Assembly (NCBI GenBank): GCA_030024065.1
Contig: JASEIE010000112.1
Coordinates: forward strand, 1 to 10,951
Source of the DNA: Thermodesulfobacteriota bacterium
GTDB lineage: Bacteria; Desulfobacterota; BSN033; UBA1163
Direction: 5' to 3'
Length of the DNA: 10,951 bases
In this document: positions 6,501 to 10,951 of the stretch, piece after piece
How positions within the stretch are numbered: the stretch's first letter is position 1
How the letters are laid out: each line of letters opens with the position of its first letter
Notes under the pieces: model-generated
Told to the model about the DNA's origin: nothing
The model's input: only the letters and a program-made list of their open reading frames with translations
Databases searched by the model: none
Made by a program: the position numbers and the translations under genes

Positions 6501-7050
6501 TAGCCCCTGCGACAAGGGGAATGGTGAGATTGTCGTCCAGAGGCATGGGGAGGACCTCAATCACTGCGGCCCCTAATGCAGCAAGGCTCCCTGAAATCCG
6601 GTCCAGATCGGGATAGATCCAGACGATGAAAAGCGATGAGACAAGGAAAGCGATTGTCCCTTCGAGCGTCTTTCTAAAGACCGGAATCCTCCCAAAACCC
6701 TTTCCTACCAGAGCCGCAGCCGTATCCGAGAGGATGAGGATCAGCATACTGACAATGGCAATCGACTTGGGAAAGAAGAGGATCGTCAGAAGAGAGCTGA
6801 AGAGAAAGTAGGTGGAACCCATCAACGTGGGTTTCTCCTCTTCCCTGAGCACCCTCCCGAAGAAATATCTCCGGAAAAGAGAAGCGATTCCGGAATGGAA
6901 ATGGCGAAGGAGATCGACTGCTAAATAGCATAGAAAGAAAGGTGTGAGGAAAATAAGAATGGTCGCCTCCGAGGTGAAGGCATACCCAATGGGAATGACC
7001 AGTGTGGCTAAATGGACGGCCTTTCTTTTGATCTCAATGCTTGTGATCAT
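6478..7050 (-). CDS. CTP-dependent diacylglycerol/polyprenol kinase-like membrane protein (DGK1/SEC59/VTE5 family)
   Basis: This 190-aa polytopic membrane protein belongs to the group that includes yeast Dgk1 and dolichol kinase Sec59, and is related to the CDP-diglyceride synthase fold. Motifs seen are RKAVHL (residues 9-14), LMGSTYFL (77-84), LSDTAAALVGKGFGR (107-121), KTLEGT (127-132) and EVLPMPLDDNLTIPL (165-179). The Asp-x-x-Ala, KTxEG and acidic DDN sites are the conserved nucleotide/metal residues of the family. Five to seven hydrophobic segments are visible. Family members phosphorylate diacylglycerol, polyprenols or phytol with CTP. The bacterial substrate here cannot be told from sequence; recycling of a polyprenol or a quinone/tocopherol-type precursor is possible. 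No good Shine-Dalgarno precedes the ATG. It lies 53 bp behind rluB and may be the last gene of that operon. Confidence 0.8.
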   Translation of the reverse strand: MITSIEIKRKAVHLATLVIPIGYAFTSEATILIFLTPFFLCYLAVDLLRHFHSGIASLFRRYFFGRVLREEEKPTLMGSTYFLFSSLLTILFFPKSIAIVSMLILILSDTAAALVGKGFGRIPVFRKTLEGTIAFLVSSLFIVWIYPDLDRISGSLAALGAAVIEVLPMPLDDNLTIPLVAGAIMFFGMG

Positions 7051-7060
7051 CTCGAAATCT

Positions 7061-7118
7061 TTTGGCTTATAGCTGATGGCTTATAGTCTTTTACTATAAA
7101 CCATTAGCTATTTGCTAT
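7061..7118. repeat. AT-rich degenerate repeat at the rluB end
   Basis: tggcttatag occurs twice (7063-7072 and 7077-7086) and ggcttatag (7078-7086) forms an inverted repeat with ctataaacc (7094-7102) with one G-T mismatch. Variants (tagctatttgctatgagc) continue to about 7118, into the end of the rluB reading frame. This looks like a dispersed TATAAGCC/AGCTAT filler repeat, not a terminator. Confidence 0.55.
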
Positions 7119-7829
7119 GAGCTTCTTTAGACTTTCCATCTCTTCGGGGGTGAGGCTACGAAATTGACCGACGGGAAGATTTCCCAACCTGATTGGTCCG
7201 AATTCCACCCGTTTTAATTTAAGAACAGGGTGGCCAATGGCTGAAAACATCCTCTTCACCAGGCGGTTTCTTCCTTCTGTGACAACCACCTCAACCCAGC
7301 TATTCTTTTCCTTCTGGCGGAGGATATGGGAGGAGACCGCTCTAACTTTACCGTCCTCGACAATCACTCCCCTCTTCAACCGCATCAATTCCTTCTCATC
7401 AGGAACACCCTGTATTTTCACCCAGTAGGTTCTGGGAACCATAAATTTTGGATGAGAGAGGTGATAGGCGAGATCGCCGTCATTGGTAAGAAGGAGTAGT
7501 CCTTCCGCATCAAAATCGAGACGGCCCAGCGGGTAGACCCTCCTTTTCACCGCTCTGAGAAGGTCCATCACCGTAGGCCTCTCCCTTGGATCTTTGACAG
7601 TGGAGAGATAACCCCTGGGTTTGTTAAGAAGGAGTGTGATTTCGGGTTCGAAAAGGGTTAGCCTCTTTCCATCCACCCTGATATGGTCTTTTAATGGATT
7701 GGCTTTAAAACCCAATTCAACCACTTTGCCGTTAACCGCCACCCTCCCCTCGACAATCATCTTCTCCGCTTCACGCCTCGAAGCAATCCCGGCTCTGGAT
7801 AAAATCTTCTGTATCCTCTCAAGTGGCAC
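7104..7829 (-). CDS. rluB: Ribosomal large-subunit pseudouridine synthase, RluB/RsuA family
   Basis: The enzyme isomerises a specific uridine of rRNA to pseudouridine. An N-terminal S4 RNA-binding domain (ERIQKILSRAGIASRREAEK, followed by GRVAVNGKVV) leads into the RsuA-type catalytic domain, with LLNKPRGYLST, the catalytic Asp in YPLGRLDFDAEGLLLLTNDG (Asp105 from the GTG start), RTYWVKIQG and EGRNRLVKRMF. I chose GTG at 7829, preceded by GAGAGG, because family members start just before ERLQK. TTG at 7841 would overlap the scpB stop by 4 nt and adds MRGS. Length about 241 aa is normal for RluB; RluE/F or RsuA are less likely given the scpB neighbour. The last seven residues (KLIANS region) are encoded by an AT-rich intergenic repeat. 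Confidence 0.92.
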   Translation of the reverse strand: MPLERIQKILSRAGIASRREAEKMIVEGRVAVNGKVVELGFKANPLKDHIRVDGKRLTLFEPEITLLLNKPRGYLSTVKDPRERPTVMDLLRAVKRRVYPLGRLDFDAEGLLLLTNDGDLAYHLSHPKFMVPRTYWVKIQGVPDEKELMRLKRGVIVEDGKVRAVSSHILRQKEKNSWVEVVVTEGRNRLVKRMFSAIGHPVLKLKRVEFGPIRLGNLPVGQFRSLTPEEMESLKKLIANS

Positions 7830-7837
7830 GGAACCTC

Positions 7838-8425
7838 TCAATCTCCCTCTTCAGCGGTGGAAGGGAGTGAACCCCCTTCCTTTGACACTTCTTCAGGTTC
7901 CGGGGGAGGCTGGATCTCCTTAAGGGTGGGAAGGTCTGAGAGGGTGTTGAGGCTGAAGAGTTCAAGAAAGGTTTTGGTCGTCCCGTAGATGATGGGGCGT
8001 CCGGGAATCTCTTTTCTTCCCATGATCCGGACCAGCCCTTTCTCCAGCAAGGATCGAACGACCCATCCCGAATCCACTCCCCGAATCTCTTCGATCGTCG
8101 GCCGGATGACCGGCTGACGGTAGGCAATGATTGCTAATGTTTCTAAGGCAGATTGACTCAACTTCACAGGCTTCGCCTTTTTTAACCGGTTGACCCATTC
8201 TGCCCATTGAGGTTTTGTACGGAACTGATACCCCCCTGCTACCTCCATCAGCTCCAATCCCCTGGAATCCTCTTCATACTCTTTCTTGATTCGCTCAATT
8301 CCGTCAATAAGGGTTCCCTTGTCCCATTCCGGCAGGATCTCCATCAGGGATTCCAATTTGACAGGAGACTCCGATACGAAGAGGATGCCCTCGAGTATTG
8401 GCTTGATATCAAATTCGTTCATCAT
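7838..8425 (-). CDS. scpB: Segregation and condensation protein B
   Basis: ScpB is the kleisin-associated dimer of the SMC-ScpAB complex, which organises and separates newly replicated chromosome arms. The 195-aa product shows the two winged-helix domains: IKPILEGILFVSESPV at the start, GLELMEVAGGYQFRTK in the first domain, then ALETLAIIAYRQPVIRPTIE, EIRGVDSGWVVRSLLEKGL and GRPIIYGTTKTFLELFSL in the second. A Pro/Glu-rich acidic tail (about 170-195) ends the protein, as is common. Two ATGs are adjacent (8425 and 8422); GGAA lies just upstream and fits the second slightly better. rluB follows within a few bases, a frequent pairing, but scpA is not upstream; hfq is, across 110 bp of AT-rich repeat. 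Confidence 0.93.
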   Translation of the reverse strand: MMNEFDIKPILEGILFVSESPVKLESLMEILPEWDKGTLIDGIERIKKEYEEDSRGLELMEVAGGYQFRTKPQWAEWVNRLKKAKPVKLSQSALETLAIIAYRQPVIRPTIEEIRGVDSGWVVRSLLEKGLVRIMGRKEIPGRPIIYGTTKTFLELFSLNTLSDLPTLKEIQPPPEPEEVSKEGGSLPSTAEEGD

Positions 8426-8455
8426 CGTTCCATTTAAATCCAGAATAAGTGGTTT

Positions 8456-8520
8456 AATATCAAATATTAAAAATCAAATCGCCTGACCTTCTGATCTGCA
8501 TTCATTTGATATTTGAAATT
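8456..8520. repeat. AT-rich inverted repeat between hfq and scpB
   Basis: atatcaaat (8457-8465) and atttgatat (8504-8512) are exact inverted repeats; atcaaat recurs at 8473-8479 and gatatcaaat also occurs within the scpB start (8405-8414). It fills most of the 110-bp hfq-scpB gap. A weak TTGATA plus GATTTA pair could be read from it towards scpB, but I do not regard it as a confident promoter. Confidence 0.5.
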
Positions 8521-8535
8521 GACCATTCCATCATC

Positions 8536-8769
8536 CTATCTATGATCGAAAAATTCTAATTTCTCGCCTGGCGATATCGTTGAGATGGCATGTTTATAGA
8601 CCAACTGGTCAGCCTCCCCTCGAAGGACGAGGCAGAAGTTGTCAAAGCTATGAATGACCCCCTCAAGTTTGTGACCGGTGGTTAATTCCACAACAACACG
8701 GATCCGGTCTCTTCGGATACGATTGAGAAACTGATCCTGCACATTAATCTGATTCTTGATCATGTCCAT
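8536..8769 (-). CDS. hfq: RNA chaperone Hfq
   Basis: Hfq is the Sm-like hexameric ring that binds small RNAs and mRNAs and promotes their pairing. The 77-aa product carries INVQDQFLNRIRRDRI at the start, SFDNF in Sm1 and the hallmark YKHAIST of Sm2 (residues 58-64). Aligned without gaps to E. coli Hfq (offset 3), the proximal-face residues Q8, D9, F42, Y55, K56 and H57 are all kept and the rim patch RRER is RRDR. On the distal face, however, Y25 is Glu28 and I30 is His33. The C-terminal tail is short, ending 13 residues after YKHAIST. A strong GAGAGAGGGGG Shine-Dalgarno supports ATG 8769 (spacing about 6); ATG 8763 is an alternative that would overlap the miaA stop as ATGA. The order miaA-hfq is the usual proteobacterial one. 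Confidence 0.95.
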   Translation of the reverse strand: MDMIKNQINVQDQFLNRIRRDRIRVVVELTTGHKLEGVIHSFDNFCLVLRGEADQLVYKHAISTISPGEKLEFFDHR

Positions 8770-9716
8770 TGACCCCCTCTCTCAAAAAAAGACTTGACCT
8801 CTGCGAATATTTTCTTCCAATCTTTGGACTCATCCCGCCAGCGAACCTCTTTGTCCGCCTTAAACCACGTCCATTGCCGCTTCGCATAGTGGCGGGTATC
8901 TCTCTTTATCAGACTCACCGCCTCCGCCCATCCGGTCTGATTGGAGAGAAATTGAACCATCTGTTTATAACCCAGACCCTGCATCGGCTTCAATGCCGGT
9001 CCATAACCCATCTCCAGCAACCCTCTGACCTCTTCAAGGAATCCTTTTTCTATCATCCACTCCACTCTCTCCTCGATTCGGTGATAAAGTTTTTCCCTGA
9101 CCATCTCCAATCCAATCTTTAAGGTGAGATAGGGATGTTCTCCAAAACGATGTTGTTCCCGGAAGAAGGAGATAGGAATTCCGGTTGATTCGAAGACTTC
9201 GAGGGCCCTGATTGTCCGAAAAAGATCATGGGAATGAATATGGGCGGCAGTTTCCGGATCGACCTCTTTTAATCTCTTGTAGAGAAACTCCCCTCCCTTC
9301 TCCTCGGCTTCCTGCTTCAACCTCTTTCGAACGCCGGGATCCATTTTCGGGCTGGCAAAGAGCCCCTGAGTAAGGGCTTTGATATAAAGCCCGGTCCCAC
9401 CCACGACAAAGATGGGGGTTCCTTTTCGATGCAATTCATTGATCACCTTTCTACCAACGGTTCGATAGATCCCCGCATGAAAAGGTTGGTCAGGGGTCAC
9501 TAAATCGATCAGGTGGTGTTGGATCTTCTTCTGCTCATCCGGTGTGGGTTTGGCTGTGCCGATATCCATATACCGGTAAACCTGCATCGAATCCGCATTG
9601 ATGACCTCCCCGTTCAGTTCTTCTGCCAATTCGATAGCCAGTCTCGATTTTCCTACTCCGGTCGGACCGAGGAGAATGACCAGACAGGGTCTTTGCATCT
9701 CCACCACTTCAGTCAT
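8760..9716 (-). CDS. miaA: tRNA dimethylallyltransferase
   Basis: MiaA transfers the dimethylallyl group of DMAPP to N6 of A37 in tRNAs that read codons starting with U, the first step to ms2i6A. The 318-aa product has the P-loop GPTGVGKS (17-24), DSMQVYRYMDIGTAKPT (42-58), HHLID (67-71), GGTGLYIKAL (106-115), TIRALEVFESTG (168-179), GLGYKQM (247-253) and RDTRHYAKRQWTWF (272-285), i.e. the full catalytic and tRNA-binding set. The first ATG (9716) has no Shine-Dalgarno and lies just behind a sigma70 promoter. Met7 (ATG at 9698) gives the more usual beginning, MQRPCLVILLGPTG, and has GTGGAG touching it. The gene overlaps hfq by 10 nt and likely heads the miaA-hfq-scpB-rluB unit. Confidence 0.95.
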   Translation of the reverse strand: MTEVVEMQRPCLVILLGPTGVGKSRLAIELAEELNGEVINADSMQVYRYMDIGTAKPTPDEQKKIQHHLIDLVTPDQPFHAGIYRTVGRKVINELHRKGTPIFVVGGTGLYIKALTQGLFASPKMDPGVRKRLKQEAEEKGGEFLYKRLKEVDPETAAHIHSHDLFRTIRALEVFESTGIPISFFREQHRFGEHPYLTLKIGLEMVREKLYHRIEERVEWMIEKGFLEEVRGLLEMGYGPALKPMQGLGYKQMVQFLSNQTGWAEAVSLIKRDTRHYAKRQWTWFKADKEVRWRDESKDWKKIFAEVKSFFERGGQWT

Positions 9717-9725
9717 ATGAGGTGC

Positions 9726-9754
9726 ATTTTAATGAATTTATGGATGGACTTCAA
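9726..9754 (-). promoter_or_regulatory. Sigma70-type promoter of miaA-hfq
   Basis: On the reverse strand TTGAAG (9749-9754) and TAAAAT (9726-9731) are spaced by the optimal 17 bp. Initiation about seven bases beyond the -10 box falls near 9719, three bases before the ATG at 9716, again predicting a leaderless or near-leaderless mRNA. Confidence 0.65.
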
Positions 9755-9806
9755 GTACAAACTCGTAAGGCTCGAGGATGAGGAAGGTCTCTTAAATTTT
9801 TCTTGA
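9732..9806 (+). CDS. Possible 24-codon small ORF upstream of the GAF-Fis gene
   Basis: A short reading frame from ATG 9732 to TGA 9806 encodes MNLWMDFKYKLVRLEDEEGL plus four residues. GAGGTG (9719-9724) precedes it with a 7-base spacer, a good Shine-Dalgarno. It lies in the 194-bp gap between the divergent miaA and GAF-Fis genes, 104 bases before the regulator. It could be a leader peptide, a small protein or chance. The complement of this stretch contains the miaA promoter, which constrains its sequence and weakens the case. Confidence 0.2.
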   Translation: MNLWMDFKYKLVRLEDEEGLLNFS

Positions 9807-9899
9807 AATCTCAAACCAATTCGATTAATCTTTAACAATGGACATCCGTAACCCCATTTATCCTTAAATCATATCCTCATAAAACCTTTTAGGTGGTAT

Positions 9900-9904
9900 A
9901 GGAG
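9900..9904 (+). promoter_or_regulatory. Ribosome binding site of the GAF-Fis gene
   Basis: AGGAG stands six bases before ATG 9911 and decides the start in favour of this ATG over the TTG two codons upstream, which would overlap the Shine-Dalgarno too closely. Confidence 0.7.
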
Positions 9905-9910
9905 TTGGAA

Positions 9911-10723
9911 ATGTCCTCACCATTCTTTGTCAACCCACGATCCAATCCGGAATTGCAAAGCCTCTACGAGATCTTTCATCTCCCTCCGCAGACGCATCTC
10001 CAGGATTATTTCCTTGGAGTAATGACGATCCTCTCTGACTATTTTTCTGTCGGCTACTGCGCCCTGATTCTTCAAAACCCTCAGAAGGACTCCCTCTCCG
10101 TCGAGGCTCTCTACGGAATTGAAAAAGAGGCCCACCCCATCGCTTCTCATAATCGGAAAGGTGTTATTGGCGAAGTCCTTCAATCCCGACAGTCCATGGC
10201 GATTCAGAATTTGAGCGAGGAACCTCTCTACGAGGAAGCGGTAAAAGGTTCAAAACAGACCGGGAAGATAAACCTTCCCCTGCTGTGCATCCCCCTTCTT
10301 GCCGAAGGTGAACCGATCGGTGTAATGAATATCAACCCCCTCTATGGTTCCAGAAATGATTTTGCGGAGGATTTCCATTTCCTCTCCGTTCTCTCCGCCC
10401 TTCTCTCGCCGGTGGTTAAGAAATATTATTTCAAGAGAGAGGAATCTCTTGCCAGGTCCAGCAAAACGAAGTTAAAATCATCTCTATTGGAAGAGATATT
10501 GGAAGAGAGGTTGACAGAGGTTTTAAACAGGATAGATCCCTATGTGGAATTGAAGAGCAGGACAGGTCTTCTCGACGATATCGTTTCGCTGGTGGAAAAG
10601 ATCCTGATCAAATTAGCCCTGGAAAAGGTCAATCATATCCAGACCGCTGCCGCCCAACTCCTGGGCATCAATCGTAACACCCTTCGCAAAAAGGTGCAGG
10701 ACCTGAAGATCAAAACCAGGTAA
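9911..10723 (+). CDS. GAF-domain transcriptional regulator with Fis-type HTH, no AAA+ domain
   Basis: The 270-aa product has two parts. Residues about 13-172 are a GAF sensor domain of the NifA/FhlA kind (NPELQSLYEIFHL, then GVIGEVLQSRQSMAIQNLSEEP, then LLCIPLLAEGEPIGVMNIN), which usually binds a small molecule. After a short charged linker, residues about 195-267 form a complete Fis-like domain ending in the helix-turn-helix TAAAQLLGINRNTLRKKVQDL, very close to the E. coli Fis GINRGTLRKK motif. The sigma54-interacting AAA+ domain that lies between GAF and Fis in NifA-like activators is missing, with no GESGTGKE or GAFTGA remnant. It is therefore unlikely to activate sigma54 promoters by itself. 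It may act as a classical DNA-binding regulator or a nucleoid protein with a sensor. It is divergent from miaA; a weak TTGAAA (9803-9808) is its best upstream promoter element. Ligand and targets are unknown. Confidence 0.85.
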   Translation: MSSPFFVNPRSNPELQSLYEIFHLPPQTHLQDYFLGVMTILSDYFSVGYCALILQNPQKDSLSVEALYGIEKEAHPIASHNRKGVIGEVLQSRQSMAIQNLSEEPLYEEAVKGSKQTGKINLPLLCIPLLAEGEPIGVMNINPLYGSRNDFAEDFHFLSVLSALLSPVVKKYYFKREESLARSSKTKLKSSLLEEILEERLTEVLNRIDPYVELKSRTGLLDDIVSLVEKILIKLALEKVNHIQTAAAQLLGINRNTLRKKVQDLKIKTR

Positions 10724-10740
10724 TCCGATTGCGGATTGCA

Positions 10741-10805
10741 GAATTCGGAGTGCGGAATAAGATTCCGAAATCCCTGCCTGCGGCAGGCAGGCGCATTCCG
10801 AATTC
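10741..10805. repeat. Compound palindromic repeat with GCCTGCC core
   Basis: gaattcgga (10741-10749) and tccgaattc (10797-10805) form a 9-bp inverted repeat that encloses a second one, ggaat/attcc (10754-10766), and a near-perfect GC palindrome cctgcctgc/gcaggcagg (10773-10791). It follows the GAF-Fis stop directly. The core is shared with 171-204 and 10855-10879. It could form a cruciform or an RNA hairpin, but no T-tract follows. Confidence 0.65.
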
Positions 10806-10844
10806 CGGAATTAGAATGTCCTTGCAATAAATCTATTCAGAAGT

Positions 10845-10892
10845 GAAGCTCCCCGTGCCTGCCTATCGCAGGCAGGCACAGGACGGGGCTTC
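10845..10892. repeat. Long two-step hairpin repeat
   Basis: Outer arms gaagc-t-ccccgt (10845-10856) and acggggcttc (10883-10892) pair with a one-base bulge, and inside them gtgcctgcct (10855-10864) pairs perfectly with aggcaggcac (10870-10879) around a 5-base loop. The RNA would be a very stable hairpin of about 48 nt. It has no following T-tract, so it is more likely a dispersed palindromic repeat than an intrinsic terminator, though it could protect the 3' end of the GAF-Fis mRNA. Confidence 0.65.
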
Positions 10893-10926
10893 CCGAAGAT
10901 GAAATATCATTTATATTGTGCCCCGC

Positions 10927-10951
10927 AATCCCCGCCTTGTAGGCGGGGATT
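10927..10951. repeat. Perfect 10-bp GC-rich inverted repeat at the window edge
   Basis: aatccccgcc (10927-10936) and ggcggggatt (10942-10951) pair perfectly around ttgta. The right arm ends exactly at the window end, so the stem may be longer. Hairpins of this make-up often mark the ends of IS200/IS605-type or REP elements; whether a transposase follows cannot be seen here. Confidence 0.6.

Noticed and set aside
9717..9910. Sigma54 promoter or enhancer sites next to the GAF-Fis gene
   Set aside because: No TGGCAC-N5-TTGC-type element was found on either strand of this gap.
9905..9910. TTG at 9905 as the GAF-Fis start
   Set aside because: It directly abuts the AGGAG, leaving no spacer; the ATG at 9911 has ideal spacing.
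10741..10951. CRISPR array
   Set aside because: The hairpins differ in sequence and spacing; there are no identical direct repeats with regular unique spacers.

Overview
The window looks like a chromosomal housekeeping segment from a Gram-negative bacterium. It carries an FtsB-like divisome protein, a TonB-type energy transducer, a periplasmic TPR protein, the proteobacterial miaA-hfq pair and an Fis-type regulator. That mix, together with the Lys/Glu-rich proteins and intergenic gaps stuffed with palindromic GCCTGCCT-type and AT-rich repeats, fits Desulfobacterota (former Deltaproteobacteria) best. This is an inference: no rRNA or other taxonomic marker is present. No phage, CRISPR array, tRNA or complete transposon is visible.

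Layout. 1-89 (-) is the first 29 codons of a LivH-type branched-chain amino acid permease running off the left edge. 90-377 holds no gene, only repeats. 378-4649 (-) is an envelope operon transcribed from right to left: a 1014-aa secreted TPR protein, a TonB-like protein overlapping it by 4 nt, and an FtsB/DivIC-like protein. A 22-bp-arm palindrome is wedged in front of ftsB. At about 4669-4727 two mirror-image sigma70 promoters stand back to back and fire outward into the TPR gene and pcm. 4737-5477 (+) is a protein-L-isoaspartate methyltransferase with an extra N-terminal hydrophobic segment. 5619-6500 (+) is an unrecognised protein, probably a TIM barrel. It collides tail to tail (23 bp overlap) with a DGK1/SEC59-like CTP-dependent lipid kinase (6478-7050, -). 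7104-9716 (-) reads miaA, hfq, scpB, rluB: tRNA modification, RNA chaperone, chromosome segregation and rRNA pseudouridylation, with short overlaps at miaA/hfq and close spacing at scpB/rluB. 9911-10723 (+) is a GAF-Fis regulator that lacks the AAA+ domain. 10724-10951 is a gene-free cluster of hairpin repeats.

The observations I rate most interesting are these. Three genes (pcm, the TIM-barrel gene and miaA) lack a usable Shine-Dalgarno and each has a good sigma70 promoter whose -10 box ends only 8-9 nt before the start codon, which predicts leaderless mRNAs. pcm has a second, SD-equipped internal start that would give a cytosolic protein of exactly the classical length. Hfq has polar replacements at two distal-face RNA-binding positions. 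The TPR-TonB-FtsB gene arrangement suggests an energised envelope/division module. The GAF-Fis protein has no sigma54-activating domain. I did not find a clear-cut new defence or mobile system.
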